Positions 46,841 to 60,302 of a DNA stretch of 64,000 nucleotides are shown here, one piece after another. Position 1 is the stretch's first letter. Each line of letters begins with the position of its first letter. The stretch covers positions 214,200,583 through 214,264,582 of the forward strand of contig NC_134643.1 of the NCBI RefSeq assembly GCF_030463565.1. Reading direction: 5' to 3'. This DNA comes from Pelecanus crispus. Its lineage: Eukaryota; Chordata; Aves; Pelecaniformes; Pelecanidae. The position numbers and the translations under genes are program-made. The notes below the pieces were generated by a model. That model was not told where the DNA came from and did no database searches. It saw nothing but the letters and a program-made list of their open reading frames with translations.

Positions 46841-49819
46841 TTCATTCTTTCGTTCTTCTGACATAGGCTAAGCCCTGTTCATTTTGCTCTGTGCAAGCCA
46901 GGAACTCTGTTTCACGGGCATTATTGTATTATTTTGGTCAGGTTCTTTCACTGCAGCCATCACACGGGTGACAACATCTTCTCTGAGTATGTTAAGCGAC
47001 ATTTGTCATCAGTCACAGGTGACGTGGTCCACTTTCACTCATCTCAAAGTTGCACTGAATTTATCTTTATAAGGATTAATTAAAAATATTAATTAAATAT
47101 ATTAAGACTTTCTGTACTCAGAAGAGTGACTGTGAAAGTGGCCTGCTTCCCAGATGTAGTCTGCAAGCAGGTGAAAAAGAAAAGGGAAAACAGTCCTGTA
47201 AAAACAATGTAGCCAAGGAAGAGGAGAATGGGTTAATTCCTCCTACTCCCCTAAATTCTCATCAACGTCAGTACAAATCCAGAAGAGTCAATGGGTTTGT
47301 CCCAATTCCCTGAGGACCTCAGTGGAAGACAGGGTTATCTGACTGGTGCCAAGAGCCAAGTTTGGCTTGTAAACCTCAATTTAGGCAGTTATTTTATGCA
47401 GAGATCCTTTCAATGATCATGGAAGCCCTGACTTTGTTTCCTAATAAATTTTTTGTATGATCCACACTGTGCTTGCTGAGGTTTGGCCTCCCCTGTGCTA
47501 GCATTAAAGATCCTCAAGTATTTTAAAAGGAAGGATTGTGCTCTGGTATCTTTGGCCCAAGTTTACACTTCCCCCATCTCCCAAGCTCCTTGCTTTGTTT
47601 GCTAGTTGGCTGCCAGGGTACCCTGCAGAAATAGCTGCATTTTCTGGTTCTGGACGTACGTAACTTTTGGAAGTGCTCTGAAGCAAGGAGTATAAGGTGA
47701 CCAGCTATGGGGTTAAGTGACGTTACAGTGCGGTGAGCACAGGTGGATTAAAGCATGAACCATTCTGCAAAGCTGGGGTGGGATCCTTTGACGAACAAAG
47801 TTTAGTGCCAAAGCAATGAAATGTTCTGTTTGTGAGGTGAAGGACTGCTGTCTGCTCCTTGTGCTTCTGTGAGAGCGAAGCTGGGTTCTGATAAAGACAA
47901 TTTATGTAGCTGAGTCAGGTAAAATGAGTAAGTCACATTGCCTTTGTGGGTAGAAAACTTTGATCTGCTGTCATGGGCCCTCTGGCCTGCTGGGAGCCAT
48001 TTGGTTAGGATGGACATGGGTGCCATTTAAAGTCTTTGTTCCCCTCATCTGTGAGAATGTTTTCTGAACCAAAATCAAGAAGACCCCCTGGAAGCTGCGT
48101 AAAAGCTATATTTAATGAAAAGTTCAGCAAGTGAATTTGTTAAATGTATGCTAGTGTAGGAGCCTTTTCAGTCCTAGCTCTCCAGTCAAATCACTTGCCT
48201 CCTTTGAAGCTTTTTAAGCTTTGAATACATTTAATGAAAGTCTCCTCTGATCTGAAACTGTTTAACAGACTGTTTCCACCACCAAAGTTTCTGTAGGTAG
48301 CAAGCAGAGGAACAGTTTGTCTGCCTGGACTTGACACGTGCTCCAAGGCCAACACATGGGCTTCTTAACTTCCCTGACTATTATGGCATGTCCTCTGATA
48401 GAGCTCTCGCATCCCCCTGCGGTACCCAAATTGAGTCCTTTGTGTATAGCACCACAACAAAGGAGAGTGATACACAGCTGCTGTTTCTTCTGCGCTGAGA
48501 AGTGTGACTCCAGCAAAAATGTTAGCCGCTTTGTGGGGAAATCTGAACCTTAGAAAGATGCATCTGAGTCAGAGAAGCTGCTTTGCTGAAACTTTGACTT
48601 ATCTCACTATTATTACTTCTCCCCTCACAAAGACCACTGCCTGCAGAAGGTGTATGTGGGGTTCAGTTAACTTGCAGTGACCAAAAAAGCCCCAGCAACT
48701 AGGTTAGTCAGTTAGCAGGTTAAGAAAGGCCATAACATGCCTCTCTTCCTAACTGCTGTCAACAGTACTTTCTACCAAGATACCATCTTCAGAGACCAGT
48801 TGTAGTCTGCCTTTCTTATCAAGTCTGTTGGCTTATGAAACTGAAACTTCACCCATGTCTCATTACTGGAAAAGAAGGGCTCCATCCTGGTCCCTTTGAC
48901 AGCTTCAGGAAGGGTAGTATCTCCACTGCTCCATTTATATTGCACCTCCTATGTGATGTAAGAGGAGCTGGAAGCTGGCAAGCTGCTCCAGCTAACAAAG
49001 CACAGACAAAGAGGTGCCAGCTCTGCCAGCAAGCATCTCTGTGACCTTGCACATGTCTCCTGTTGTGCCACTATTTCACTTCTATGCTTGAGCTCTTCAG
49101 GTGGCACCATCTCACTGCCTAGCACATGGGGCCCTGGTCTCCGCTGAGGGCCAAACTCTACATGATAATGACCTGACACCATCACTTCTATGGAGTTCAG
49201 GAAGGTGATTAAAGATCTTTGCTCTTTGGCCTCTCTCTGGTGTCCACATGTCAGTGTTCTGCTGTATGACTTCCCAGTGATAGTACTCCCAGCAGCAGTA
49301 GGATGAAGCTGATGGGATTCATGACAGGGCTGTGTTTTCCACAAATCTGAATCAGTGGCTGTAAAACTGAAAATGGACCTTACCCGTATCACGCTGCTAC
49401 AGTTTGGAACAGCTCTGAGCAGTGAAGGAGGCAGTGGTCTTGGCTGCAGAAGAGAAGGAGTTGGTGACAAGTGAGATTTGGATCACTTTTTCAACTTAAC
49501 AGTATTGAGATGGATTTTTTCTGTGGGTTTTTTTTTTTAGATGAAAGCATAAACTATTTATACCCCAGATTTCCCATGAAAAGCTTCCTATAGCCATTTG
49601 AGAGCTGACTTGTGAATTTGTCATACCTTGTCAAGTTCTTCCAAAGTATCATTAGATGCAGGTAATCAATCCATAATTGTACTGAAGTGCCAACACCAAT
49701 ACCTAACACAAAATAACTGCAACTCTCAAGCAACAGTTCTTAGGTGAGCGTACTGTAAACTAAAAACTCAGTGTTTCTGCTCATTTCTGCTCTGAATCTA
49801 GGATCTATTCAACAGGTTA

Positions 49820-49925
49820 CTCCTGTTCTGTTTCACTTCCATAAACCTCAGTTTCCTCTGTAAAAAATACTATTTATCACCTTTGTAAAGTGCATTGAGA
49901 TCTGATGGTGAGTTTTATGGCTTAG
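49820..49925 (+). repeat. MIR-like amniote SINE fragment
   Basis: AACCTCAGTTTCCTCTGTAA, then ACCTTTGTAAAGTGCATTGA followed by GATCT, match the 3' half of the MIR-type SINE consensus found in sauropsids (CCTCAGTTTCCCCATCTGTA ... CTTTGTAAAGCGCTTTGAGA). It is old and diverged, in sense orientation. Confidence 0.75.
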
Positions 49926-51034
49926 AAGCCAAATTCATTATTGATGGAGCCTAAGACAGGATATTTGAACATTTGCTTTGGCAAAGCTGCAGGCAATGTA
50001 TATGAGTTGATGGATTCTTCTTATTTGACTTCTGTGTTTTGACCCTTTGAGGTGTACTCAAATCACCTTTTCAGCCTTTGACCCACAGGTATGAGTACTG
50101 GAAATACAAACTGAAATGAGTCTTTTACCTAATCACATGACTCCCAGAGATGGGTTTTTATGGCACTGCATTGCCACGATTCACAATAAAAGTGCAAGAT
50201 GTGGCAGTGCCCTTTCTTTTCAGGAGAGAAAAGCATTTCTCAACTTTTCATTCATAATCATAAATGTATGCTTCATATTTTCTTGCTTTACTTGCTCTTC
50301 ATTCTGCATCAGTTTGTACTCAAATTAGTCTCCCAGTTAAGTCAGCTGTGTCCAAGCACTTCATGTACTTGATGCTCCAGCAAACTGGGAGCAAAGTGGG
50401 ACTGGAACTGAGAGCATATATGCAAGTCATCTGCTCTCCGTCGAGGCTGCAGCTGCACCCCAGCACTAGCAGGTGGGTGCCACCTTGTCCTGCACGTGTT
50501 GCCTCCCATCTGGTAGTAATGGAGGAAGGTTCATGTTTATGGCTCGCGGTGGGAGAAAGACTCAGAAATATGTCTTAATTGAATAACTTAACCAAAATTC
50601 CAACACACTTACTGAAAAATTATAATCTATTTTGTTTTTAATTTGAAAATACCTCACGCCCGTGGCTTCACATACAGGTGTTGGCATTTCCCTGGAGAAA
50701 TTCCTTTTGTTCAGAAATGGCTCCTGCAGCTATTTTTATCTGTGTCAGTTATAATTCTGATGCGCTTGCAAACCCAGCTGAATCAAGTTGCAGAGAAATT
50801 AGCACCAATTAGAAATCGGCATGAAAGTGCTTCTGACACAGTGAGGAAGCAGATCTTGCAAACCCATTTACCTGCTGCCTGAGCCTGAAGCTGGCTGAAA
50901 GACCCGGTAAGATCCCGGACTAGCAGATGAAACCCCAAGAAGGTTCATCATGGCTATTCTGTTTTGAAACAAAACATACTATTGTGCAAGAGTCATCCCT
51001 CTGGCACCCTGGCTTTATTACAGAGCTCTGCAGG

Positions 51035-51260
51035 CACCTCCCTAGAGTAGGTGTTGTACAAACACCCAGTGAGAACCGTGCCCTTCCCTGCATACCTTAG
51101 GGCCTCAAGAGACAAGATAGACAAAGAATGGAAGGAGGAACAGAAGCACAGAAAGGTCAAGTGTCTTGCCCAAGGTCAAACAGCAGGTCAGTGGCAGAGC
51201 TGGGAACAGAGCCCAGATTTCCTGACTCCTAATCCAGCACTCTATTAATCATCTCTTTGC
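51035..51260 (-). repeat. MIR-like amniote SINE
   Basis: The plus strand carries CTTGCCCAAGGTCAAACAGC, then AGGTCAGTGGCAGAGCTGGG and TTTCCTGACTCCTAATCCAG. This is the reverse complement of the MIR core and tRNA-related part. It is preceded by GTTGTACAAACACCCAGTGA and the GACAAGATAGACAAAG stretch typical of the sauropsid version. Minus orientation. Confidence 0.85.
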
Positions 51261-52772
51261 TTTGTGTTCTGCAGCCCGTTACTGTCCATAGGAAATGTGA
51301 GGACGACTTTCCGACAGCTTCAGAGTTACTTCTTAGTTTTGGAAACTATTGATCATCAGCACAGTATTGAGATAAAGAGGTCATGTACTGGACATATGCA
51401 CTAGAGGATTCAGAACTAAGTGCTTCTAAGTATTGATTTCATTCCAGGACACTGAAAAGCCATATTTCATAATCCCAAATGTTTCTTCTAAGTCAGATTT
51501 TTTAAGTCTTTTTTCCCTTACATTGTGTACAAAGTGGTTTGTTTTTACAGAGTTACTCATCACAGTTGAACTCCTACATTGGTGCTTGCCCTATAAATTA
51601 TTTCTTCCTTGAAAACAAGTTACAACAGTTATTTAGTTAGCAGGGCTTTTCTTCTCCATGGAATTTACCAATGAAACAGTCAGAAAACCAGAGAGTCAAC
51701 AGTCCTGAGACACTTGTGATTCTTACTTATTTTCATTCCTCACCGTACGATGTATTCAGTTTTCAAAGTCTTTCAATGGAATTATCTTGATCACAAAGTT
51801 AATTATACCTATGAGATTTTTTTTTCTTCCCAAAAATTTTGACTTGAGGCAAAACTCTGGCTACCGTGGTAATGACTTTTCGAGAGTCTCTTGTAAACAA
51901 TAGTATAATCACTTTCTTATAGTCATGGCAACAGTGTTTAAGCAGTGAGCTTACTGAACACAATGTGCACTGTCTCCACTGAATAGCTATTGCAGGGCTG
52001 AAGTGTATGCTGCTCATTTTCAGAGGACTCAGGGACATAAATTATTCAGCAAAACAACACTGCTTCAGAAAGCGTCTTTGAAATTGTTGTATTTTGTACT
52101 AGCCAAAGAAGGATGCTTATTGGTGCTGACAGGGCTGTGTTTACTTACGGCATGACAGTGTACTCTTTGGGCCAGGTCGGCTCCCACTGAATTTAAGGGT
52201 GGCTGTCTCAAACCATTTGAGAACTGTGCTACCTGTCGGCAGGGTCATGCTTCTCCTGGTAGTGTTTGCCACCGTGTGAAATCCCTAACGTGGAGGGCGG
52301 AATGGCTCAGGAGGATGCATCCTGCGCATATGCATGGTGTGAGAGGTGGTGACTAGGTACAGAAGGAGGAATTTGTTTTAATGAACATGGGGTTCACTCC
52401 AGCAGGGCCGATCCCTTCCCTGGCCCAGAGGATCACCTGGATTCCTGTTCAGTGGGTTGGGGAGGCATCTTGGAGAGTGGATGGCTTCACGGGAAGCTTC
52501 AGAGTTGAACCCCAAGACAAGGAGTTGCCTCTGATTTTTCTGTTTATTTTGTTTTTACAGCACTCTCATTCAAATAACTAGACCTGGAGGAAAGACCTTG
52601 TTGGCAACAGTTGTTGTTTTGGGATGAGTCATTCCACCAGATTTCAGAAATGCCACCCCAGTGACAGTTGGCAAAAATGCTGCATGGGCTGTTCAGTTTA
52701 TGTTTTTCACTTTGGAAAATCAGACCATTTATTTAGGGTTCTGTTGCTTTAGAAACCATCTCCAGACACTCC

Positions 52773-52950
52773 ACTTTCCTTCCCCTTCCCCTTCCCCTTC
52801 CCCTTCCCCTTCCCCTTCCCCTTCCCCTTCCCCTTCCCCTCCCCTCTCCTCTCCTCTCTTCTTTCCCCTTCCCCTTTTTTTCCTTTCCCCTTTTTTCCTT
52901 TTTCCTCTTCCCCCCCCTGCCCCTTTTTTCCTCTTTTTTCCTTTTTCCTC
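52773..52950. repeat. CCCCTT microsatellite and polypyrimidine tract
   Basis: Ten perfect TTCCCC hexamers at 52780-52839 are followed by irregular C/T sequence to about 52950 with almost no purines. It is a long polypyrimidine strand with mirror symmetry, so triplex (H-DNA) formation is possible. Open frames here (Ser-Pro or Lys-Gly-Glu repeats) are artefacts. Confidence 0.95.
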
Positions 52951-54415
52951 ACTGCTATGGTATCTCAACAGCTGAGCTTTTGAGTCTCAATTCTGATCTG
53001 ATTGGCCCCTCCTGAAACCACCTATGGGAAATACTATGGATGTGGCAATGTGCAACATCAGCCTAATGCAGGACAAGCTCTTTATTTCTGGTCATTATGC
53101 TAGTTTATAGTCAATTATTTTGTTTTCCAAAGAAATGCATTCTCTCTGCTTCTCTAAAAGGTTCTGGTTCAACATCCTTCCAAGCTAGATACACTTGGTC
53201 TTCAGCATGAGGCTGCTTACCTCTATGGCCCAGTTCCCGGAAACAGTTATGCATGTGCTTAATTGTGCACACATGGGTAATCACACCGAAATCAAGATGT
53301 GTAGAATTAAGCAAGTCTAGAAGTATTTGCAGGGTTTGGTCTTTGTTCAACAAACAGGCCTCTGCCTGGCTGAAGTCCACGACATGCTACAAAAAGAAAC
53401 CCAATTCAAAAGTAAGTAGCGTATTAATTATCAGTTGACTTATTTCCTTAAACCAGTTAATTCTGTGCTTTTAAAAACTACTTTCCATTTTACCTGCAAA
53501 TCCGATTGCCCTTCCTTTCACACTCATTTTACCTCCTCACTGCTCAACTCCCAGCAGACCTGAGCTGCCAGCCCTTTCATAATGATCTGAGTTCCGACAT
53601 TGCTTTTTTCCTACCAACTTTGTGTATTACCGTAATGGTTCCTAGGACATATTTTGGCCAGCTTTTAGGGAGAGAGAGAGTCACAGTGTTTCAGACCTTC
53701 ATTTCCAAGTGCAGTATTAAATATAATCCTTATAATTATAGCACTGCCACTTGGACCACTGTAGTTCAGGCTATGTCAATATGTCGTCAAAAGCTCTCTT
53801 TCTCAGGAGCTGGAACTCAGTCATGTTGATTGAATCGAAATTTGATGGCCAGCAGCTGCAAACACACTCCGGGCCCGTCCCCCTGCCTCCCCGCTTTTTT
53901 TTCCTTTTACCACAAAATCCTCTTGCTTTCCGTCGAACTCATGAGTTTACAGAACAGAGAGAATGGCTGGTTCCAGGCTAAGTTATTCTGAGCCACCCCT
54001 TTGGGTAAGTCTAGACTGTCCTTCGAGGGGTGCCCTGAGGCAACCTGAAGGCACAATCTGCTCTCTGTGCTGATTCTGAACCTGAGAGCACAGCCCCAGG
54101 TGCAGCGCGAAGGCCATCCTCAGGCTACACGTGACCGTCCTCCCTGTTGGAGCTCTTAGGATGCCATCAGTGTCACAGCTGGCAGCTATGGAAGCTGTAG
54201 ACATGCCAGGCTGAAGTCTGTGAGGCTCCTGGGTGAGCAAGGCTGGGAGCACCACAGTCCTCTCCCCTCTTGTCACCTTGGTCAATCGCCATACAGACCT
54301 CGCTATTCATCTAAGCAAAGGCATCAGGACTGGGGTAATTCCCAGCAGTAGTTTATACTGCAAGTTTAACACATGCTTTTTTAGCGCTAGGGGGGTGGGG
54401 GAAAAAAACAGCTTT

Positions 54416-54451
54416 GAACTGGGGTGGGGGGTGGGGGGGCGGGGGGGAAGG
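54416..54451 (+). repeat. Poly-G rich tract, potential G-quadruplex
   Basis: Runs of four to seven G separated by single T or C bases (GGGGTGGGGGGTGGGGGGGC and on). This satisfies the usual four-run quadruplex pattern on the plus strand. Confidence 0.75.
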
Positions 54452-57400
54452 AATGGTATCCAGTAGTTGTATAACACAATCCCGTCATTTTTGGTACTTA
54501 AAAAACAAAACCAAACCCCAGCATTCATAACACGAGATATTCAGGTTTTAAAAAGTGCCACTTGCCAATACACAGTAACTACTTTTCATAAGGCCCTTTA
54601 GTCCCTGTGTTTACAGGTGGACCAGAATAGCTCTGCGGAAGTTAATTCAGTCCCCTGAGTAAACAGTATGTACTTCTAAAACTTTCTAAATATACCAACT
54701 ATATGTAAGGCCTTTGACATACATTTGTACCACACACAATACATCTGAGGGGCTCTGACACAGCCAGGATGGCTATTCAGGTCAATAACCCCCTTGCTAG
54801 TGTGCTGGATGTGTGTTCATGCTGTCAAGCCCATGGAGGGTAACTTGCATTTGGATGACCAGTGTGTCGAAAGGGCTGTTTACTGAAATAGGCCATTATG
54901 TGGTTCTTGGAGCGCTCTCTCAGGACGTACTGTCTGTGCTTGGGTCTCCCAGGCTGTCATCAAAGCACAGGCTCTTTGACACAGGTCAGAAGGACTCTTC
55001 ACCACAGCCTTGCACCGCCTCTTTTGGTCACAAAAGTCACACTCATCCCCTTCCCCTGGTAAAGTCCTTGTCTGCCGTCCCCGCCTCCACTTCCCAAAGC
55101 TATTAGCCATTCCTCCTCCTCCACATTCACCCCTCTCTCACCTGGGCTATGGCCCTCCCTTCTCTCCTTTCATGCTCCTTACACTGCTGCGTAATGTTGT
55201 TTTTCTAGCTTGGAAGGGCCAGAGGGCCAGACTAACAGAGAGATGCTGAACACGTGGTTTCCACATGTTCTCCTCATCTTCCCCCGTACTGCTTCTCTAG
55301 CTGTCTTTCTCTCTTTGCTTCAGCTGGAAATCTAATGACCGCAAGTGTATTCTCTCCTCCTCTCGTTAGTTTTATAAAGGACGAGCTCAAAGGTTCTGCG
55401 TCATTGTCACAAAAAACTTCAGAGCAAAGACTTCTGTGAGTTGACTTGTAGGTTCTCTGGCCTCTCACCGCAGGCCATGGGTGCTCACAAACTGGACATG
55501 CAGTTCTGAATGCTCAGGCTCCAGTTCAGAAAAATACTTAAAGAATATGTATGAAGTCAAACACATGATTAAATTCTTCTCAGTTTGAGTGCTGCTTCCT
55601 TGAAGTGGGACCCCATATTGGAGAAGGCATCCTTATTGGCCTGATTCAGAAAATACTTAAGAGTATACCAAAGTTTTAAGAATAGTAGTACATTCACTAC
55701 CTTGTATTTTTAATGGCTCTTAAATAGGGCAGGGTGGTGTGGGCAAGGCAGAAAATGTGGAGGCTCTGCTGGTCATCTCTTACATTTTGACTCATGCTCT
55801 GAGTGTCTCTGAACTCTAAATACATTTTGGTATTGCTGCTGCCTACATGCCACTGCAATGTTCTGTAATGCGACTGTGTTGCGTGCTCATGTGCAAATTA
55901 TTTAAAGCAATTACAATTACATGAAGACCAATTAAGTCTTAGAAAGGAAATGTTCTTACAAAGTTAGCAGTATTTCTGTGACTGTGCTCGATGGTGATTT
56001 GGACCCTTGGACCCTTGGATTCATCTCCTGCATCCCAATGATCAATCTGGGAACAGCTAGGAGTCCAAATCTTTTTGAGTTATGGCATCTAATCTTCCCT
56101 GTACTGAACTGAAACCAATGGGAACTGGACACCTAATTGGATTTTTGGATCTCAGCCTAAAATCTCTGGAGTGCTTTGGAAAATTTATCCCTAGGAGATT
56201 TTGCTTGAGTCAAGAATATAGACTGGCGACACTGCTCACAAAAAGGACCCAACATGTGACATCAGTCAATGAGTCATCCATCAGTGCTAGAGGTCAAAGT
56301 ATTCTTTGTATTTACCTAAGAAGTAGTTACCTATTTACTTTCTGAAATGATGCTTGTAGTACTAACATGCCATTTTCATTTGCTGTACAGCAAAACCACT
56401 ATTTTTAAATGCCTTGTATAAAGACAGGCCTTGTTGTTTCTTTAAAAGTTAGAAATACTAGAGAACAAATGTAAAAGGCCCATTTCCTTCCTTGCTAGTA
56501 TGTGTGGTCTAGGAAAAATCCTGAATTGTGCTAGTAAGAGACTGTCCAGTCTCTTTTCTTGCCAATGATGTAAGTGTTGCTCCTTCAGAGAAGGCTGAGT
56601 TATTATTTTATCATTGCCGCCTTCTGATCTGTCACTCTTTCTGCTTTCCCTCTGTTTTGGCTTTTTGTTCTTCAAATATATTACTGAAAATGTATTTACA
56701 AAATTGAAGGCAATAATTTATTAAAAAGGGATTTACCTGTAAAGGACTCTAGGGACCACACACAGGCAGGTCCCAGCCAGGAAATGCAGTGTTAATGCTG
56801 AAACTCCACCTCTCGGGCTCGCTGTTTCTCACAGGTGCTTGGTCCTTGCTGGGTGCTGGGATGCCTGGACTTCCCAGCACATGTGGTAACCATTGATCTT
56901 AGTGTGGTGTTAGAGGCCAATGCTAGGAGCCAAGGGAAGAAGCAGAGCTGAAGGGCAAAGGAGGAGAGTGAAATTTTGCTGTCAGTGGCTGAGTGCCTCC
57001 CTCTGTACAATCCTATGACATGTAAGCAAAGGAAGCTTGAAAATTACCCTGCGAATAGGAAAGCAAATTGGTACAGAGCAGGATAATCATCCTTTCAAGG
57101 AGGAGAAGAAGAACTTGTCTCCTGCCAAGTTCTTTTTTTTTCAGTTTTCAAGGAAAAATCCCCACTAATCCATTTTGACCAGCTCCACAGCAGCAGCGCA
57201 ACAGGCACCAAGTGGCCAGGTCTCATGTTTTATGAGCCCTATTACAAAACATTTACATGTCTAAAACTTGTGCCCTTCCTTCTTTTGGTACACTTTGTCT
57301 CCTCATACCAGGCTTTCTCCCTCAACACTTAATCACTCTTTGGCCATCACCTTTTCCTGACTCAGTCCTCTCCGTATGCTCATTTTGAAGCTCCTGTGGG

Positions 57401-58790
57401 CACCAACTTACTGCGAGTGCTTTGTAGGGGAGTCCAGAGCCATTGCCTCTCACAGGAGCAAGTAGCTACCTGTCAGGACTTAGCTGCTTCTGAAATACTC
57501 TGTAAGTATCATCTCCAATGATTACATGATTACAGGAGCAATGGACTTGGAAGCAAAACAAAGCTGCCTATAGCAAGACACATTTAAGTCCTGCATGAAC
57601 AACTGTGCAGGTCAGAGTCTCTCGTAACCCTCTCTTATCTAATCTAACATATCAGTATCTTTACTGCATTTATTACCTCGTTATCAAGGAATGACAGGAA
57701 GGAGATTGGGGCCTTGGTAAGAGCATGAGGCAGAGAGGCAGAAATGAGACATACTGTTGAGCAAAGGTTAAAAAAGCTGTACAAGCAGGGCACTGAGCAA
57801 TGGCAAACAGCAGACCCAAGAAGGTCCTTCCCCCATCCCACTGACTTTGCGGTGGCAAGGACTTGGTTGCACAGCCTGTTTGGCATGGGAGACTGTGAGA
57901 CCCTGTAGCCCAGAAATGGGTTGTTCAAAGGTTTCCTGTGTGTTAGAGGGGTTCTCCAGCAAAATTAAAATGCAAGGCCATAGATGTCAGTAATACTTCT
58001 GATCATTCACTTGGGAACATTTTTCTGAACAGGTCCTGCAATTTCTGCACCCTTGGATTTCATTTGGTTTGCCTGATGGGAATGAGCTACAGCTACTGTC
58101 AGTGTTTATTTCCAGTTAGTTTTACTTGTGGCACTCCTCAGTAGCCTATGGTTACGATGGTCCAGTTAATCAACCCTCCTCCTCACTGCCTCCCCCTTTC
58201 ATTTATTTGTCTGCTCTTGCATCACAGAAACTCTTCCAGCAATTCCTCTTACATAGCAGTTACTGAGGCAAAGGACTGTCTAGTTACGCTCCAGCAGAAA
58301 CTTGAGTAAATGCTAAGAAAGATGCACACTTTGCACAACAAGTGATTCCCAAACCAAGCAGGGCAGGTCAGCACTCAGAGGCCCTCAGGCTCTTTCAAAC
58401 ATGGGACTGTACTCCTAGGACACAGCATCAAAAATAAAGAGTGGCCCTACCTGAACCAACGCGCAAAGCTCCCTGCCTCTTAGCCAGGTTAGGGAGCTGT
58501 GCCTTGGTACGAGCCACTGGGGTTGTGCTAGTGACCCTGTTCACAGAGAAGACAGTGGTCATGTTGCCACTGACGAAAAAAGGACCGGGCTCAATCCTAA
58601 AGTGAAATGTTATGTTCTTAAGCTAAGAAAAAATCAAATTAAAAATAATTTTCATAGCAGAACTCAGCTTGGATTGACTGGCTTTGTTCAGGTCATCAAT
58701 ACATAATCATAGGGTAACCTCTTTTTTTGTGTCCTTGTTCATGTTAACACACAGAGACTTGCATGCTAACCACTGTTTTCACCACCACCA

Positions 58791-58819
58791 AATTCTAGAG
58801 GTCAGGGACCTCTAGAATT
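58791..58819. repeat. 29-nt perfect hairpin
   Basis: AATTCTAGAGGTC and GACCTCTAGAATT are perfect 13-bp inverted arms around a 3-nt spacer AGG. No family was recognised. Confidence 0.85.
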
Positions 58820-58964
58820 AAATGTATGAGCTATCATAGTGTGGGCTGAAGAACCAGCTTTTTTAGGGTAGTAGCTGAGAGACTCATTTCCTCTGTGGAT
58901 GAGCCACAGAAACGAATGCATAACACAGACTGAGTAGCGGATTATATTTTGGCACCTGTACTGT

Positions 58965-59072
58965 GCAGACGTAACCCAGCAGCTGGGGTGAAGCAATGTT
59001 AAAATGGCATGAATATATGCAGATGTAACCCAGCAGCCAGGGTGAAGCAATCTTAAAATGGCATCGAACATA
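58965..59072. repeat. 54-bp tandem duplication
   Basis: Two head-to-tail copies, 58965-59018 and 59019-59072, share GTAACCCAGCAG, GGTGAAGCAAT and TTAAAATGGCAT with a few substitutions. The unit is a multiple of three, so the minus-strand frame repeats, but no gene is implied. Confidence 0.9.
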
Positions 59073-60271
59073 TCATCAGTAGGACCTCATCAGACTGTGG
59101 GCATCATGCAAAGTATTGTTGATGTCAGTGAGAGTTAAACTCAATGTCAGGGTATCCAGCTTTGTGTTAGTTGCTGCAAATCCTACCTGAGCCGTATGTA
59201 TGTATGTCATGTAGAAAGCTCACCCTCTTGCTTAAGCTATTTACTCTCCACACCAAAATGTCTCTAATGTAGGTTTCAACAAGTTAATCTGGCTGAGGGC
59301 ATGGTTTAGAGCAGTTCTGCACTAACTTGGACTGAAACCCGTGTAACTGAAATGCTGTTAGTGCACCAGAATCCTTCCCACGGTTCTTGTTTGCACCATT
59401 CACCCCAAAGGATGGATAAATTCTCCCACAGGTTGTACTGGACCGAGGCAAACTGTACAAGGGACCGTGGCCCGCAGTGCCTCAGTCACACGTGTGTCAG
59501 TGAAGAAAGACTAACAGTGGCAGGATTTTTGCCAGGGAGACTGACACCCTTGGGTCACTGGTCCAGAGCAGAGGTTCATACCTTTGGGCAGACTTACTCC
59601 GAGGCTAGGCATGATGAAAGCACAGTGCTACCTAAGCCTCCATTTAAGCCTGAATACTTGGTGTATTATTTCTATTTTGAACTTTTTCCAGAGAAATCAT
59701 TTTTTCAGATGTTATAAAAATAGCTAAATAATTTTGTAAAGCCTGAAGGACATTTTTTTTGCACCAGGATTTGAATTGGAAATGGCTGTTTTGGGGCCAA
59801 TTTACCTTCAAAATTCTACTTTGTCCACAAGGAGCTAGTTGGCCTATGGCATTTCCAGCCTACAAAGCTTTTTTACTTTAACGAGGGCCTTAAAACTAAA
59901 CAAGCAAAATCATAGTCCAAAGAAATTATAATATTGCTTATGCCAGGAAAACTATATCCACTCTTGAGTTTACACTGGTGAGGTTTAATGGCAGAGAACT
60001 GCCCATACTCTTATCCACGCTGTCGCATATACCCTCAAATTATCCGAAAACAGGGTAGCTTTGCTTGCACAGAGCAGGTTCTTGCCATGTCTACAGGGGA
60101 ATATAAAGCCTGTGGACGTACCTGTCAATCTTTTACAAATTGCAGATCCTCTAAAAGTTCTCCAATGCATATGAAGGTTCATTTACAACTAATTTAAGTC
60201 TCGTGGCAACTGATTTGCTTTTCTTGCTTAGCTTTCACAGATCCTTCAGAAGTAGTCCTTAGACTCTCATG

Positions 60272-60302
60272 GGTCTGCAGACCACAGCTTGAAAACCACT
60301 AG
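60272..60302. mobile_element. hAT-type DNA transposon end (ancient)
   Basis: GGTCTGCAGACCACAGCTTG followed by AAAACCACTAG is, on the minus strand, close to the CAGTGGTTTTCAA...CTGTGGTC terminal sequence of old hAT (Charlie/Tip100-like) elements. Only one end is recognisable and no family is assigned. Confidence 0.4.

Noticed and set aside
48949-49470. 173-codon minus-strand open frame in MAML2 intron 1
   Set aside because: No domain, no conserved motif and no promoter or splice context. Probably chance.
52729-52975. Ser-Pro and Lys/Gly/Glu repeat frames
   Set aside because: Translations of the CCCCTT microsatellite.
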